Shown piece after piece: positions 10,113 through 18,839 of a DNA stretch of 64,000 nt (the stretch's first letter is position 1; each line of letters begins with the position of its first letter). A program made the translations under genes and the position numbers. The DNA comes from Blastochloris sulfoviridis (lineage in GTDB: Bacteria > Pseudomonadota > Alphaproteobacteria > Rhizobiales > Xanthobacteraceae): positions 1 to 64,000 of the forward strand of contig NZ_VWPL01000012.1 in NCBI RefSeq assembly GCF_008630065.1, in the 5' to 3' direction. The notes below the pieces were generated by a model, which was not told the origin of the DNA, made no database searches, and saw nothing but the letters and a program-made list of their open reading frames with translations.

Positions 10113-10151
10113 GAGAGAGCGCCCCTCGGTTCGTCCCGGTCCCGCTCTCTC
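10113..10151 (+). promoter_or_regulatory. Leader hairpin before the methyltransferase/helicase gene
   Basis: GAGAGAGCG (10113-10121) and CGCTCTCTC (10143-10151) are perfect complements separated by 21 bases. The hairpin ends 12 bases before the ATG at 10163, so it could mask or present the ribosome binding region. It parallels the hairpin leaders before ardC and parB. Confidence 0.45.
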
Positions 10152-10162
10152 GAGCTTTTCCC

Positions 10163-13100
10163 ATGACCCACCTTGCGCTCTCGGCCGCCGTCGCGGCCGC
10201 GCCTGCCTGCGCGCCCATCACCCAGCAGGCCAGCACCGGCTCCGCGCTGATCGCGGCGGCAAGCCTGCTCCTTGCCGATCTCGAACGCGGTCGGCGCATT
10301 GACGCCGCGATCCTCCGCACCGCCATGGCCACGACCTTCAATGGTTCGGACGCTGGCGGCGCCTGGGACTGGAAGAGCGCCTATGACGCCTGCGAAGCGG
10401 CCACCGTCCTGTTTCTGCGCAAATTTGGCCCGGTGATGCGCGCGCGGGCTGCTTCGCCCGCCGCCATGCTGGCGATGCTGGGCAAGGTGGCCGGGTTTCT
10501 GCCGACCCATACCCGGCGTACCGAAGAGAGCCAGGCGCTCCAGCAATTCTCAACGCCGATCGGCCTCGGATTCGTGGCGGCGCACGCCGCCGGCATCACG
10601 CCCGCCGACCTCGTGCTGGAGCCCTCGGCCGGAACCGGACTTCTCGCCATCTTCACTGAGCTCGCCGGCGGATCGCTTGCGCTCAATGAACTGGCGCCAG
10701 CTCGCGCCGATCTGCTCGGCCACCTCTTTCCCGGCTCCGCCGTCACCCGGTTCGACGCGGCGCAGATCGACGATCATCTCGACATCGGCCTTGTCCCGAG
10801 CGTCGTGTTGATGAACCCGCCATTCTCCGCCATGGCCAACGTCACCGGGCGAATGGCGGACGCTGCCTACCGCCATGTTGCCGCCGCGCTCGCGCGCCTC
10901 GCCGATGGCGGCCGCCTCGTAACCATCACCGGGGCAAGCTTCACATCGGACAATCCCGCTTGGAGGGATGCGTTCGTCCGTCTGCAGGAGCGAGGCCGCG
11001 TCGTGTTCTCCGCCGCAATCGACGGTTCGGTTTACGCCAAGCATGGCACAACCATCGATACGCGCCTGACCGTGATCGAAAAGCAGCCGGCTGCCGACCC
11101 GAAGCTGTTCCCTGATTCACCCGGGATTGCTCCAGATGCCGCCACGCTGCTCGGCTGGGTCATCGACCATGTCCCAGCCCGAGTGCCGGTGGCGCCGTCT
11201 GCCTTTCGGGCCGCCGTCATCCGCGCGGCCCCTCCTCGAAAAGGTCGCACGCAGGTTGTGCGGCCGTCTTCCGGTTCGGCGGTGGCGCCAGAGCCGGAGG
11301 CGGTCGAACTCGCTTATGAGACCGTCGATTGGACGCCGGTCGAGGGCGGACGCATCACCGATGCGCTTTATGAGACCTACGGATTGCAGTCGATCCGCAT
11401 TCCCGGCTCTCAGGCCCACCCCACCAAGCTGGTGCAATCGGCGGCGATGGCGTCGGTCGCGCCGCCCAAGCCGTCCTACCGGCCGCACCTGCCGGCGAAC
11501 GCCGTGTCGAATAGCCTTCTGTCCGACGCCCAATTGGAGAGCGTCATCCATGCCGGCGAAGCCCACGGCCGCCACCTCGCCGGATCATGGACGGTGGACG
11601 AGACCTTCGATGTCGTCTCGGCAGCTCCCGAGGACGCGGCGAAGGCCGTCCGGTTCCGCCAGGGCTGGTTTCTCGGCGACGGCACCGGCGCCGGCAAGGG
11701 CCGTCAGGTCGCCGGCATCCTGCTCGACAACTGGCTGAAGGGCCGCCGCCGCGCGGTGTGGGTGTCGAAGTCCGACAAGCTGATCGAAGACGCCCAGCGC
11801 GACTGGTCGGCGCTCGGGCAGGAACGGCTCCTGATCACGCCGCTGTCGCGCTTCCGGCAAGGCACGGCGATTCGGTTGGAGCACGGCATCCTATTTGCCA
11901 CCTACGCCACGCTGCGCTCCGAAGGTCGCGAGGAGAAGGTTTCGCGGGTACGCCAGATCGTTGAATGGTTGGGCGCCGATTTCGACGGGGTCATCGTGTT
12001 CGACGAAAGCCACGCCATGCAGAACGCGGCCGGCGGCAAAGGCGAGCGCGGCGATCAGGCCGCCTCGCAGCAGGGCCGCGCCGGCCTGCGTCTGCAGCAT
12101 GCGCTGCCCGACGCCCGGATCGTCTATGTCTCGGCGACCGGCGCCACCACCGTCCACAATCTCGCTTATGCCCAGCGCCTCGGTCTCTGGGGGGCTGAGG
12201 ATTTCCCGTTCACCACACGCGCCGAGTTCGTCGAGGCGATCGAGGCCGGCGGCGTCGCCGCCATGGAGGTGCTGGCGCGGGATTTGAAGGCGCTCGGCCT
12301 CTACGCGGCGCGCTCGCTGTCCTACGACGGCGTGGAGTACGAGCTGGTCGAGCACCGGCTGACCTGTGAGCAGATCCGCATCTATGACGCCTATGCCGGG
12401 GCGTTCCAGGTTATCCACAACAATCTCGACGCCGCGCTGAAGGCGACCAACGTCACAGGCGAAACCGGCACGCTGAACGCCCAGGCCAAATCCGCGGCGC
12501 GCTCGGCCTTCGAGAGCGCCAAGCAGCGCTTCTTCAACCACCTCATCACCGCGATGAAAACGCCGACGCTGATCGCCGCGATCGAGCGCGATCTCGACGC
12601 CGGCCATGCCGCTGTGATCCAGATCGTCTCGACCGGCGAGGCGCTGATGGAGCGCCGGCTCTCACAGATTCCGACCGAGGACTGGGGTGACGTCCAGCTC
12701 GATATCACGCCGCGCGAATACGTCCTGGACTATCTGGCGCACAGCTTCCCGACCCAGCTCTACGAGCCGTTCACCGACAGCGAGGGCAATCTGTCGTCGC
12801 GTCCGGTCTATCGCGACGGCCAGCCGGTCGAGAGCCGGGACGCCGTCGCGCGGCGGGACAAATTGATCGAGACGCTGGCCGCGCTGCCGCCGGTTCCGGG
12901 CGCGCTCGATCAGATCGTCCAGCGCTTCGGCACCGACATAGTGGCCGAGGTCACCGGCCGCTCGCGCCGGATCGTCCGCAAGCGAGGGGCGGACGGTGCC
13001 GAGCGTTTTGCCGTCGAGACCCGCGCAGGATCGGCAAACCTCGCCGAGACGGCAGCCTTCATGGATGACCAAAAACGCATCCTGGTGTTCTCGGATGCTG

Positions 13101-14512
13101 GCGGCACCGGCCGCAGCTACCACGCCGAGCTTTCCGTGCGGAACCGCCGTCTGCGGGTCCATTATCTCCTCGAGCCCGGCTGGAAGGCCGACGCCGCCAT
13201 CCAGGGCCTGGGACGCACCAACCGCACCAACCAGGCCCAACCGCCGCTGTTTCGGCCGATTGCGACCAATGTGAAGGCCGAAAAGCGCTTCCTTTCCACC
13301 ATTGCCCGCCGGCTCGACACGCTGGGCGCCATCACCAAAGGCCAGCGCCAGACCGGCGGCCAGGGCCTGTTCAGGCCGGAGGACAATCTGGAGAGCCATT
13401 ACGCCCGAGATGCCTTGCGCCAGCTCTATCTGCTGCTGGTCATGGGCAAGGTCGAGAATTGCGCGCTCCAGGCTTTCGAGGATGCGACCGGCCTCAAGCT
13501 CACCGACAGCACCGGCATCAAGGACGAACTGCCGCCGATCACCACCTTCCTCAACCGGATGCTGGCGCTCCCCATCGACCTCCAGAACGTCCTGTTCACC
13601 GCGTTCGAGCAGCTTCTGGCCGCCCGCATTGAGGGGGCGATCGCGTCGGGAACCTATGACGTCGGGCTGGAGACGCTGACGGCCGAGAGCTTTGTCGTCA
13701 CCGACCGGCGGACCATCTACACCCATCCCGGCACCGCCGCCGAAACCCGGCTCCTCACCATCACCAAGCGCGAGCGCAATCGGCCGCTGACGCTCGATGA
13801 GGCGCTGGACAGGCTGTCCGATCCTCGGAGCCAGCTGCTGGTCAACAGCCAGTCGGGCCGCGCCGCCGTTCAGGTGCCGGCTCGCAGCGTGATGCTGGAT
13901 GACGGCGATGTCGAACGCCGGGTGCGGCTCGTCCGGCCGATGGACCAATTGACGATGCCGCTCGCGACGATGCTGCAAACCCACTGGCAGGAAATCGACC
14001 GCGAGACCTTCGCCCGGGCATGGCAAACGGAACTTGCTGACGTGCCGGAGTTCACTGACAGCACGATCCACATCGTCGCGGGCCTTCTTCTGCCGATCTG
14101 GAAGCGCTTGCCGAACGAATCGAGCCGCGTCTACCGGCTGCAGACTGACGCGGGAGAGCGCATCGTCGGCCGCAAGGTCTCGCCGGCCTGGGTGGCCAGC
14201 GCGTTCGAAACCAGTACGCCCTGCCTGTCGACGGAGGGCGCCTTCTCCGCGCTGATCGACGGCAGAGCCGTCCTTGATCTCACCGAGGGGCTCCAGCTTC
14301 GCCGCGCCCGGATCATGGGCGTGGACCGCATCGAGCTGACCGGCTTCACCGACGCGATGCGCGATCGGCTGCGGGCTTACGGACTGTTCCACGAGATCAT
14401 CGCCTGGAAACTCCGGATGTTCGTGCCGACCGACGCGGCCGGCCCGGCGGTCCTGGCGAAGGTGATGGAGCGCTACCCGCTCTTGCGCATCATTGATCGG
14501 ACGGCAGCCTGA
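10163..14512 (+). CDS. N6-adenine methyltransferase / strawberry-notch helicase fusion
   Basis: The product is 1449 aa. The N-terminal ~350 residues are a class I SAM methyltransferase, with motif I VLEPSAGTGLLAIF near residue 153 and the adenine-methylase motif NPPF near residue 217. A strawberry-notch SF2 helicase-like region follows, with Walker A GDGTGAGKG near 505, Walker B-type VIVFDESHAM near 610 and motif VI GLGRTNRTNQ near 1015. The C-terminal ~350 residues are the SBNO-associated domain. Such fusions are common in the leading regions of ICEs, plasmids and phages. They probably modify and remodel incoming DNA, possibly against host restriction. The stop is 2 bases before the Toprim gene. 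The ATG at 10163 was chosen as the first downstream of the leader hairpin. Confidence 0.9.
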   Translation: MTHLALSAAVAAAPACAPITQQASTGSALIAAASLLLADLERGRRIDAAILRTAMATTFNGSDAGGAWDWKSAYDACEAATVLFLRKFGPVMRARAASPAAMLAMLGKVAGFLPTHTRRTEESQALQQFSTPIGLGFVAAHAAGITPADLVLEPSAGTGLLAIFTELAGGSLALNELAPARADLLGHLFPGSAVTRFDAAQIDDHLDIGLVPSVVLMNPPFSAMANVTGRMADAAYRHVAAALARLADGGRLVTITGASFTSDNPAWRDAFVRLQERGRVVFSAAIDGSVYAKHGTTIDTRLTVIEKQPAADPKLFPDSPGIAPDAATLLGWVIDHVPARVPVAPSAFRAAVIRAAPPRKGRTQVVRPSSGSAVAPEPEAVELAYETVDWTPVEGGRITDALYETYGLQSIRIPGSQAHPTKLVQSAAMASVAPPKPSYRPHLPANAVSNSLLSDAQLESVIHAGEAHGRHLAGSWTVDETFDVVSAAPEDAAKAVRFRQGWFLGDGTGAGKGRQVAGILLDNWLKGRRRAVWVSKSDKLIEDAQRDWSALGQERLLITPLSRFRQGTAIRLEHGILFATYATLRSEGREEKVSRVRQIVEWLGADFDGVIVFDESHAMQNAAGGKGERGDQAASQQGRAGLRLQHALPDARIVYVSATGATTVHNLAYAQRLGLWGAEDFPFTTRAEFVEAIEAGGVAAMEVLARDLKALGLYAARSLSYDGVEYELVEHRLTCEQIRIYDAYAGAFQVIHNNLDAALKATNVTGETGTLNAQAKSAARSAFESAKQRFFNHLITAMKTPTLIAAIERDLDAGHAAVIQIVSTGEALMERRLSQIPTEDWGDVQLDITPREYVLDYLAHSFPTQLYEPFTDSEGNLSSRPVYRDGQPVESRDAVARRDKLIETLAALPPVPGALDQIVQRFGTDIVAEVTGRSRRIVRKRGADGAERFAVETRAGSANLAETAAFMDDQKRILVFSDAGGTGRSYHAELSVRNRRLRVHYLLEPGWKADAAIQGLGRTNRTNQAQPPLFRPIATNVKAEKRFLSTIARRLDTLGAITKGQRQTGGQGLFRPEDNLESHYARDALRQLYLLLVMGKVENCALQAFEDATGLKLTDSTGIKDELPPITTFLNRMLALPIDLQNVLFTAFEQLLAARIEGAIASGTYDVGLETLTAESFVVTDRRTIYTHPGTAAETRLLTITKRERNRPLTLDEALDRLSDPRSQLLVNSQSGRAAVQVPARSVMLDDGDVERRVRLVRPMDQLTMPLATMLQTHWQEIDRETFARAWQTELADVPEFTDSTIHIVAGLLLPIWKRLPNESSRVYRLQTDAGERIVGRKVSPAWVASAFETSTPCLSTEGAFSALIDGRAVLDLTEGLQLRRARIMGVDRIELTGFTDAMRDRLRAYGLFHEIIAWKLRMFVPTDAAGPAVLAKVMERYPLLRIIDRTAA

Positions 14513-14514
14513 CG

Positions 14515-15576
14515 ATGGCCGCGTATGCTGCCGATCTGGCGCAGCGTCTCGCGCGCGAGGCCGAGGCGGTGTGCCGCCATTATCTTTCCAACGGCCGCCG
14601 CGAGGGCCGCTACTGGCTGGTGGGCGACGTGCGGAATACGCCCGGCCGTTCCCTTTTCGTCCGGCTGAAAGGACCGGAATCCGGTCCCGGCGCCGCCGGG
14701 CATTGGCGTGATGCCGCCTCAGCCGAACATGGCGATCTCCTCGACGTGATCCGCAAGAGCTGCGGTTTCATCGACTTTCGCGATGTCGCCGAGGAGGCCC
14801 GTCACTTCCTCAGCCTGCCCCGACCCGAGCTGAAGCCGGAACTTGGATGCCGACAACGGCCGTCATCGGCGTCGGTCGGATCCTCGGATTCGGCGCGGCG
14901 CCTGTTCGCCATGTCGGTGCCGATTGCGGGTACAACCGCAGAGACGTATCTGCGCAAACGCGGCATTACGGCTCTGCCCGGAACCGGCAATCTCCGCTTC
15001 CACCCGCGCTGCTACTATCGCCCTGACCCTGCCTCGCCGACCGAGACCTGGCCGGCGATGATCGCTGCCGTCACCGACCTGACCGGCACGATCACCGGGG
15101 CGCATCGCACCTGGCTCGACCCAACGGGCCGGGACAAGGCGCCAGTCGACACGCCGAGACGCGCGATGGGCCATCTCCTCGGGCACGGCGTGCGGTTCGG
15201 TGTCGCCGACGATGTCCTGGCCGCCGGCGAAGGCATCGACACCCTGCTGTCTCTGCGCATGAGCTTGCCCACCATGCCAATGCTGGCGGCACTGTCGGCC
15301 GCGCACCTCGCCGCCATCCTGTTCCCGGCAACACTGAGCCGGCTCTACATCGCCCGCGACACCGATCCGGCGGGCGACAGCGCAGTGCAGACCCTGACCA
15401 GGCGGGCGACCACGGCCGGGATCGAGGCGATTACGCTGTCGCCGCGGCAGGATGACTTCAACGCCGACCTCCGGGCACTCGGCCTCGACGCACTGCGCGC
15501 GGCTGTCCGGGTTCAGATCGTTCCCGAAGACGTCGCCCGTTTCATGGGACCGTGGCACTCGTCCCGAACCAGGTGA
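14515..15576 (+). CDS. Toprim-domain primase-like protein (DUF7146)
   Basis: The product is 353 aa. The N-terminal zinc-poor primase-like region (residues 1-120) includes CRHYLSNGRREGRYW and GHWRDA.SAEHGDLLD. The Toprim domain (~205-310) carries the Glu motif in AAGEGIDTLLSL and the DxD motif in YIARDTDPAGDSA. This layout matches the mobile-element primase/helicase-like proteins that accompany strawberry-notch genes. It probably helps convert transferred single-stranded DNA to duplex. It follows the helicase gene by 2 bases, so the two are cotranscribed. Confidence 0.88.
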   Translation: MAAYAADLAQRLAREAEAVCRHYLSNGRREGRYWLVGDVRNTPGRSLFVRLKGPESGPGAAGHWRDAASAEHGDLLDVIRKSCGFIDFRDVAEEARHFLSLPRPELKPELGCRQRPSSASVGSSDSARRLFAMSVPIAGTTAETYLRKRGITALPGTGNLRFHPRCYYRPDPASPTETWPAMIAAVTDLTGTITGAHRTWLDPTGRDKAPVDTPRRAMGHLLGHGVRFGVADDVLAAGEGIDTLLSLRMSLPTMPMLAALSAAHLAAILFPATLSRLYIARDTDPAGDSAVQTLTRRATTAGIEAITLSPRQDDFNADLRALGLDALRAAVRVQIVPEDVARFMGPWHSSRTR

Positions 15577-15699
15577 GGTTCCTCTGCGCTTATGCCACCG
15601 CCGCGTCGTCCCGGCGGGCTTCCCGGCGGCGTCGGAGAGCACCGCGCCCGCGGCCTTCTGAAAGAGGGCGATCGGGCCGGCAAGCCGCCCGGACCGGCA

Positions 15700-15914
15700 A
15701 TGGCGGGGGCCGACTATTTTCCGTCGGCGGCGGATCACCTAACGCGACAAATCGCGCCGGGACCAAAGGTCCGCCGCCTTTACATCGCGAGGCAAAATAG
15801 CCGGCCCCCGCCATCCTCCGCTTCGCTCCGGCCGCTCCCGCTTTGCTTCGCGGTGCAGGTCCGGTGCGTCCGCCGGCTTTCGTCGCCAGGAAGGCCGCGA
15901 TGGGCGCGGCCACC
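15700..15914 (+). repeat. Structured leader element copy A, upstream of DUF2493 gene
   Basis: This non-coding block lies in the 357-base gap 15577-15933. ATGGCGGGGGCCGACTATTTT-type arm 15700-15720 pairs with 15794-15814 at 20 of 21 positions. The arm is followed by CCATCCTCCGCTTCGCTCCGG and later by GGCCGCGATGGGCGCGGCC (15892-15910), itself palindromic. The same order of blocks recurs at 17855-18019, before another gene. It ends about 20 bases before the ATG at 15934. It looks like a conserved cis-acting DNA or RNA structure. Confidence 0.6.
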
Positions 15915-15933
15915 CCGACGAAGGAAGCTCACC

Positions 15934-16866
15934 ATGACCACCGATCACGACGACGCCGGATTTGAAGCGCTCACCTCATCCCCGACCGGGCACGTCCTCG
16001 CCGAACTCCAACTCTACGGCTTCCGACCGTTCGAGGACGACCCCGATCCGCGGCCGCTCCCTGACGCTCGCCTCATTGCCGGCGCTGTCGCCGACATCTT
16101 CGACGCCCTGATCGTCGCTTTGAACGACACCCGCCTTGAACCCGACCTCGACGACCTCTTGTGGTCAACCGTCAATCTGTTCCACCGCGCCGCCCTTCGA
16201 ATCGAGCGCGAACTCGACGACAATGAGCAGGCACAAAGGCGCAGCCAGACTGAGCAGGACGGCTCCGAAGTCCGCTCTGTCGAACTGGAGCGCCTCACCG
16301 CGCAGGGCATCACGCTGATCGAACGGCGCAACGGCATGGAATTCTTCCGCGACCAGGCCGCCGACCAGTTCGAGCGCCACACCCACTCGGCCTGGCGGCC
16401 ACGGTCAGGCTCGATGGTCAACCATCGCACCCTGACCTCGGCCATGATCGACAGCCGCGACTTCCTCGCCGCCAAACGCCGCATCGAGACCGAGGTGCTG
16501 CTGCCGGCCGGCCCCAAGGTGGCCTTCACCGGCGGGCTCGATTTCAACGATCATCACCTGATCTGGGACAAACTCGACAAGGTCCACGCCAAGCATCCCG
16601 ACATGGTGCTACTGCACGGCGGATCACCCAAGGGCGCAGAGCGCATCGCCGCACGTTGGGCCGACCACCGCAAAGTGCCACAGATCGCCTTCAAGCCGGA
16701 CTGGACCAAGCACGCCAAGGCCGCGCCGTTCAAACGCAACGACCAGATGCTCGAGGTGCTGCCGATCGGGGTCATGGTGTTCCCGGGCTCCGGCATTCAG
16801 GCCAACCTCGCCGACAAGGCCAAGAAGCTCGGCATCCCGGTGTGGAAGTTCGGCAGCGGCACGTGA
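15934..16866 (+). CDS. DUF2493 (SLOG-like nucleotide-binding) protein
   Basis: The product is 310 aa. The C-terminal ~120 residues form a DUF2493/YspA-type Rossmann domain: KVAFTGGLDFNDHHLIWDKL, then VLLHGGSPKGAERIAARWA and VMVFPGSGIQANLADKAKK. These are glycine-rich loops expected to bind a nucleotide or nucleotide derivative. The N-terminal half is acidic and helical. I chose the ATG at 15934 (GGAAG 11 bases upstream); the frame is open further upstream but crosses the repeated leader. Common on alphaproteobacterial ICEs; the exact role is unknown. Confidence 0.85.
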   Translation: MTTDHDDAGFEALTSSPTGHVLAELQLYGFRPFEDDPDPRPLPDARLIAGAVADIFDALIVALNDTRLEPDLDDLLWSTVNLFHRAALRIERELDDNEQAQRRSQTEQDGSEVRSVELERLTAQGITLIERRNGMEFFRDQAADQFERHTHSAWRPRSGSMVNHRTLTSAMIDSRDFLAAKRRIETEVLLPAGPKVAFTGGLDFNDHHLIWDKLDKVHAKHPDMVLLHGGSPKGAERIAARWADHRKVPQIAFKPDWTKHAKAAPFKRNDQMLEVLPIGVMVFPGSGIQANLADKAKKLGIPVWKFGSGT

Positions 16867-17033
16867 GCGCCGCACGCCACCTCCAACACCACGTCACCGA
16901 ACCACAGCGTCGTGCCGGCGGCGATTGGCGACGCTCGCCGCATCAACGCCATCATTGGTTGCTGCAATTCCATCGTGCCACGGTGAAGGTGGAGGCACGA
17001 TCGCTCAGCTCATCTTTAGCGGAGACCTCCATC

Positions 17034-17525
17034 GTGCTCATCCTCGGCATTCTCCTCGGCATCGGCACTTGCTGCTGGCTGTTCTTCACCCTCGCCGTCT
17101 ACGCCCTCCCGCTGTACGCGGCGATCTCCCTTGGCATGTGGGTCTATCACGACGGCGGCGGGGCAGCCGCCCCCGTCGGTATCGGCATCCTGGCTGGCGT
17201 TGCGGTGTGGCTCGGCGGCCAGCTGATGCTCGCCTTCGCCCGCTCGGCCTGGATCCGCGGCCTTGTCGCACTGGCGTTCGCAGTGCCGGCCGGCATGGCC
17301 GGCTATTCCGTCGCCCACGGCCTGTCGACGCTGGCGATCGCTGATCCGCGCTGGCAGGCTGCGGTCGCGATCATCGGTGCGGTCGCCGTCGCCGGGAGCG
17401 CCCTGGCCCGCCTCGCGCTCGCCCCGATGACGCCGGAGACGCCGTCAGCCGGCGGGCCGTCTCACCAATCGCTGGGCCCACCGCCCAGCGACCAGATGGT
17501 GACCGCGCCGACGCGCCGTCTGTGA
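17034..17525 (+). CDS. Small integral membrane protein, conserved hypothetical
   Basis: The product is 163 aa, with four predicted hydrophobic segments: about residues 1-22 (LILGILLGIGTCCWLFFTLA), 25-40, 45-65 and 75-130. The C-terminal tail is polar and Pro-rich. GTG at 17034 follows GGAGA at 8 bases; an earlier GTG at 16983 in the same frame is possible. No catalytic motif is seen. Genes like this sit between DUF2493 and DUF736 genes on similar elements. Function unknown. Confidence 0.6.
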   Translation: MLILGILLGIGTCCWLFFTLAVYALPLYAAISLGMWVYHDGGGAAAPVGIGILAGVAVWLGGQLMLAFARSAWIRGLVALAFAVPAGMAGYSVAHGLSTLAIADPRWQAAVAIIGAVAVAGSALARLALAPMTPETPSAGGPSHQSLGPPPSDQMVTAPTRRL

Positions 17526-17848
17526 CCGGTCGGGTGATCTGCCGACAATCGGCATCGTTCGCTTGCCGAGATCGAGCGGCATTCGGCGATCGCGGGAACT
17601 TCGGCAACACCGGCTGCACGGCCCATCTTATTCGATGGGAACCGGCGCGGTGTCGTTTCTGGCGCTGCCGGGTTTGATTCGATGCGCAGCAAGTCTGACG
17701 CGGGGGTTCTCTCGCCAACCGGTCCGGCCCGTTAGCGCCGACAGTCGCCACGGCCTCCTTGAGCATCATCGCTGCCAAGCCGGCGTCCCACCCGGCCTCT
17801 TTGGATGGCGTGATCGCGCCGGAGACCGGCTTCGCCTCGATCGCCTAT
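17526..17848. other. Non-coding gap, no recognised feature
   Basis: I see no gene or mobile element here. Short frames exist, but none starts with a convincing ribosome binding site or resembles a known family. The sequence leads into leader element copy B. Confidence 0.5.
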
Positions 17849-17854
17849 GCCGCA

Positions 17855-18019
17855 ATGGCCGGTCCCGACTTTCTTCCCCTGAGCGCTGGCGCGCTCATTC
17901 CTCGCGCAACAACAAAGTCGGGCCCGCGCCATCCTCCGCTGCGCTGCGGTCCTTAACGGATGCGGCGTCGATCGCCTCCGGCCTTTCGATCGCCATCGAG
18001 GCCGCGATGGGCGCGGCCC
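17855..18019 (+). repeat. Structured leader element copy B, upstream of DUF736 gene
   Basis: This is the second copy of the element at 15700. The arm 17855-17872 (ATGGCCGGTCCCGACTTT) pairs with 17914-17932 (AAAGTCGGGCCCGCGCCAT) apart from one bulge and one wobble. It is followed by CATCCTCCGCTGCGCTGCGG, a GGCCTTTCGATCGCC stretch and the same GGCCGCGATGGGCGCGGCC palindrome (18000-18018). It ends 27 bases before the ATG at 18046. Confidence 0.6.
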
Positions 18020-18045
18020 GAATTCAGCGATCAAGGAGAACGACC

Positions 18046-18369
18046 ATGGCGACCATCGGCACCTTCAAGAAGTCCGGCACCGAATTCCTGGGCGAGATCG
18101 TCACCCTCAGCGTGCAGACCAAGAACGTGCGCATCGTTCCCGAGGCCAACCGCGCCAGCGACAACGCCCCGAGCCACCGCATCTTCGTGCATAGGGCGGA
18201 AATCGGTGCCGCATGGTCAAAGCGCTCCGCCGAGGGCCGCGACTATCTCTCGGTCAAGCTCGACGACCCCTCCTTCACCGTGCCGATCTACGCCAATTTG
18301 TTCGACGACGAAGACGGCGACGGCTTCACCCTGATCTGGTCGCGAAGCCGCAAGGCCAACGGCGAGTGA
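18046..18369 (+). CDS. DUF736 family protein
   Basis: The product is 107 aa. It begins MATIGTFKKSGTEFLGEI and continues with TKNVRIVPE, HRIFV, GAAWSKRS and YLSVKLDDPSFT, all diagnostic of DUF736. These are small beta-rich cytoplasmic proteins of conjugative elements in alphaproteobacteria. A good AAGGAG lies 8 bases before the ATG. A second DUF736 gene is at 23625. The biochemical role is unknown. It is preceded by leader element B. Confidence 0.9.
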   Translation: MATIGTFKKSGTEFLGEIVTLSVQTKNVRIVPEANRASDNAPSHRIFVHRAEIGAAWSKRSAEGRDYLSVKLDDPSFTVPIYANLFDDEDGDGFTLIWSRSRKANGE

Positions 18370-18429
18370 AGCTCGCCCGCAAGGCTCCGTCCGGATCGAC
18401 CGGGCGGAGCTTCAACCAGCCGGCGGGCC

Positions 18430-18687
18430 TTAAGAGGACGACGAGCCGTCCGGAGCGGAACTGTCGCTGCCAGCTGCAAGATCTTCGTTGAGCAGGTCCG
18501 CGGGCCGAACATGCAGCGCGTGCGCAACCTGCCACAGTGTCAGCAGCGTGACGTTCTGCTCGCCGCGTTCCATGGCGCCGATATGAGCGCGGTCCACACC
18601 CGCGAGATCGGCGACACCCTCTTGGCTGAGGCCAGCTTGCTTGCGAAGCCGTAAGAGGTTTTTGCCGAACACGTCCCGAATGTCCAT
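18430..18687 (-). CDS. qseC: XRE-family repressor, QseC-like
   Basis: The product is 85 aa from the ATG at 18687 (a GTG at 18702 is in frame). It is a single helix-turn-helix domain: VFGKNLLRLRKQAGLSQ, then VADLAGVDRAHIGAMERGE and LLTLWQVAHALHVRPADLL. Size, domain and divergent placement opposite a DUF2285 gene match QseC of ICEMlSymR7A, the DNA-binding protein that controls itself and the antiactivator gene qseM. The perfect palindrome at 18724-18737, just upstream, is the expected operator. The assignment is by synteny and domain, not by close sequence comparison. Confidence 0.75.
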   Translation of the reverse strand: MDIRDVFGKNLLRLRKQAGLSQEGVADLAGVDRAHIGAMERGEQNVTLLTLWQVAHALHVRPADLLNEDLAAGSDSSAPDGSSSS

Positions 18688-18723
18688 CGCCAGGATGGAC
18701 ACCAGATGCGTATTTTAACGCTA

Positions 18724-18737
18724 CGTATTATAATACG
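18724..18737. promoter_or_regulatory. Palindromic operator with embedded -10, qseC/qseM
   Basis: CGTATTATAATACG is a perfect 14-base palindrome in the 152-base divergent intergenic region. It contains TATAAT on both strands, so repressor binding would cover the -10 elements in both directions. Another CGTAT half-site lies at 18709-18713. This is the likely QseC-like binding site. Confidence 0.65.
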
Positions 18738-18839
18738 CGGCGTTTGGTCTGACCGGCCGAGCCCACACCGCAAGTCGTGAGTCGACTCGTCGCCTCGAAA
18801 GGCGATAATCTTCCAAACTTCAGATTTCGAGATGAACCC

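Noticed and set aside
12662-14392. 576-aa minus-strand frame opposite the helicase gene
   Set aside because: Composition is typical of antisense frames in high-GC DNA; the plus-strand SBNO gene is continuous and motif-rich.
17759-17956. 65-residue frame starting TTG before DUF736
   Set aside because: It crosses the conserved leader element and its codons follow the hairpin arms rather than any protein family.
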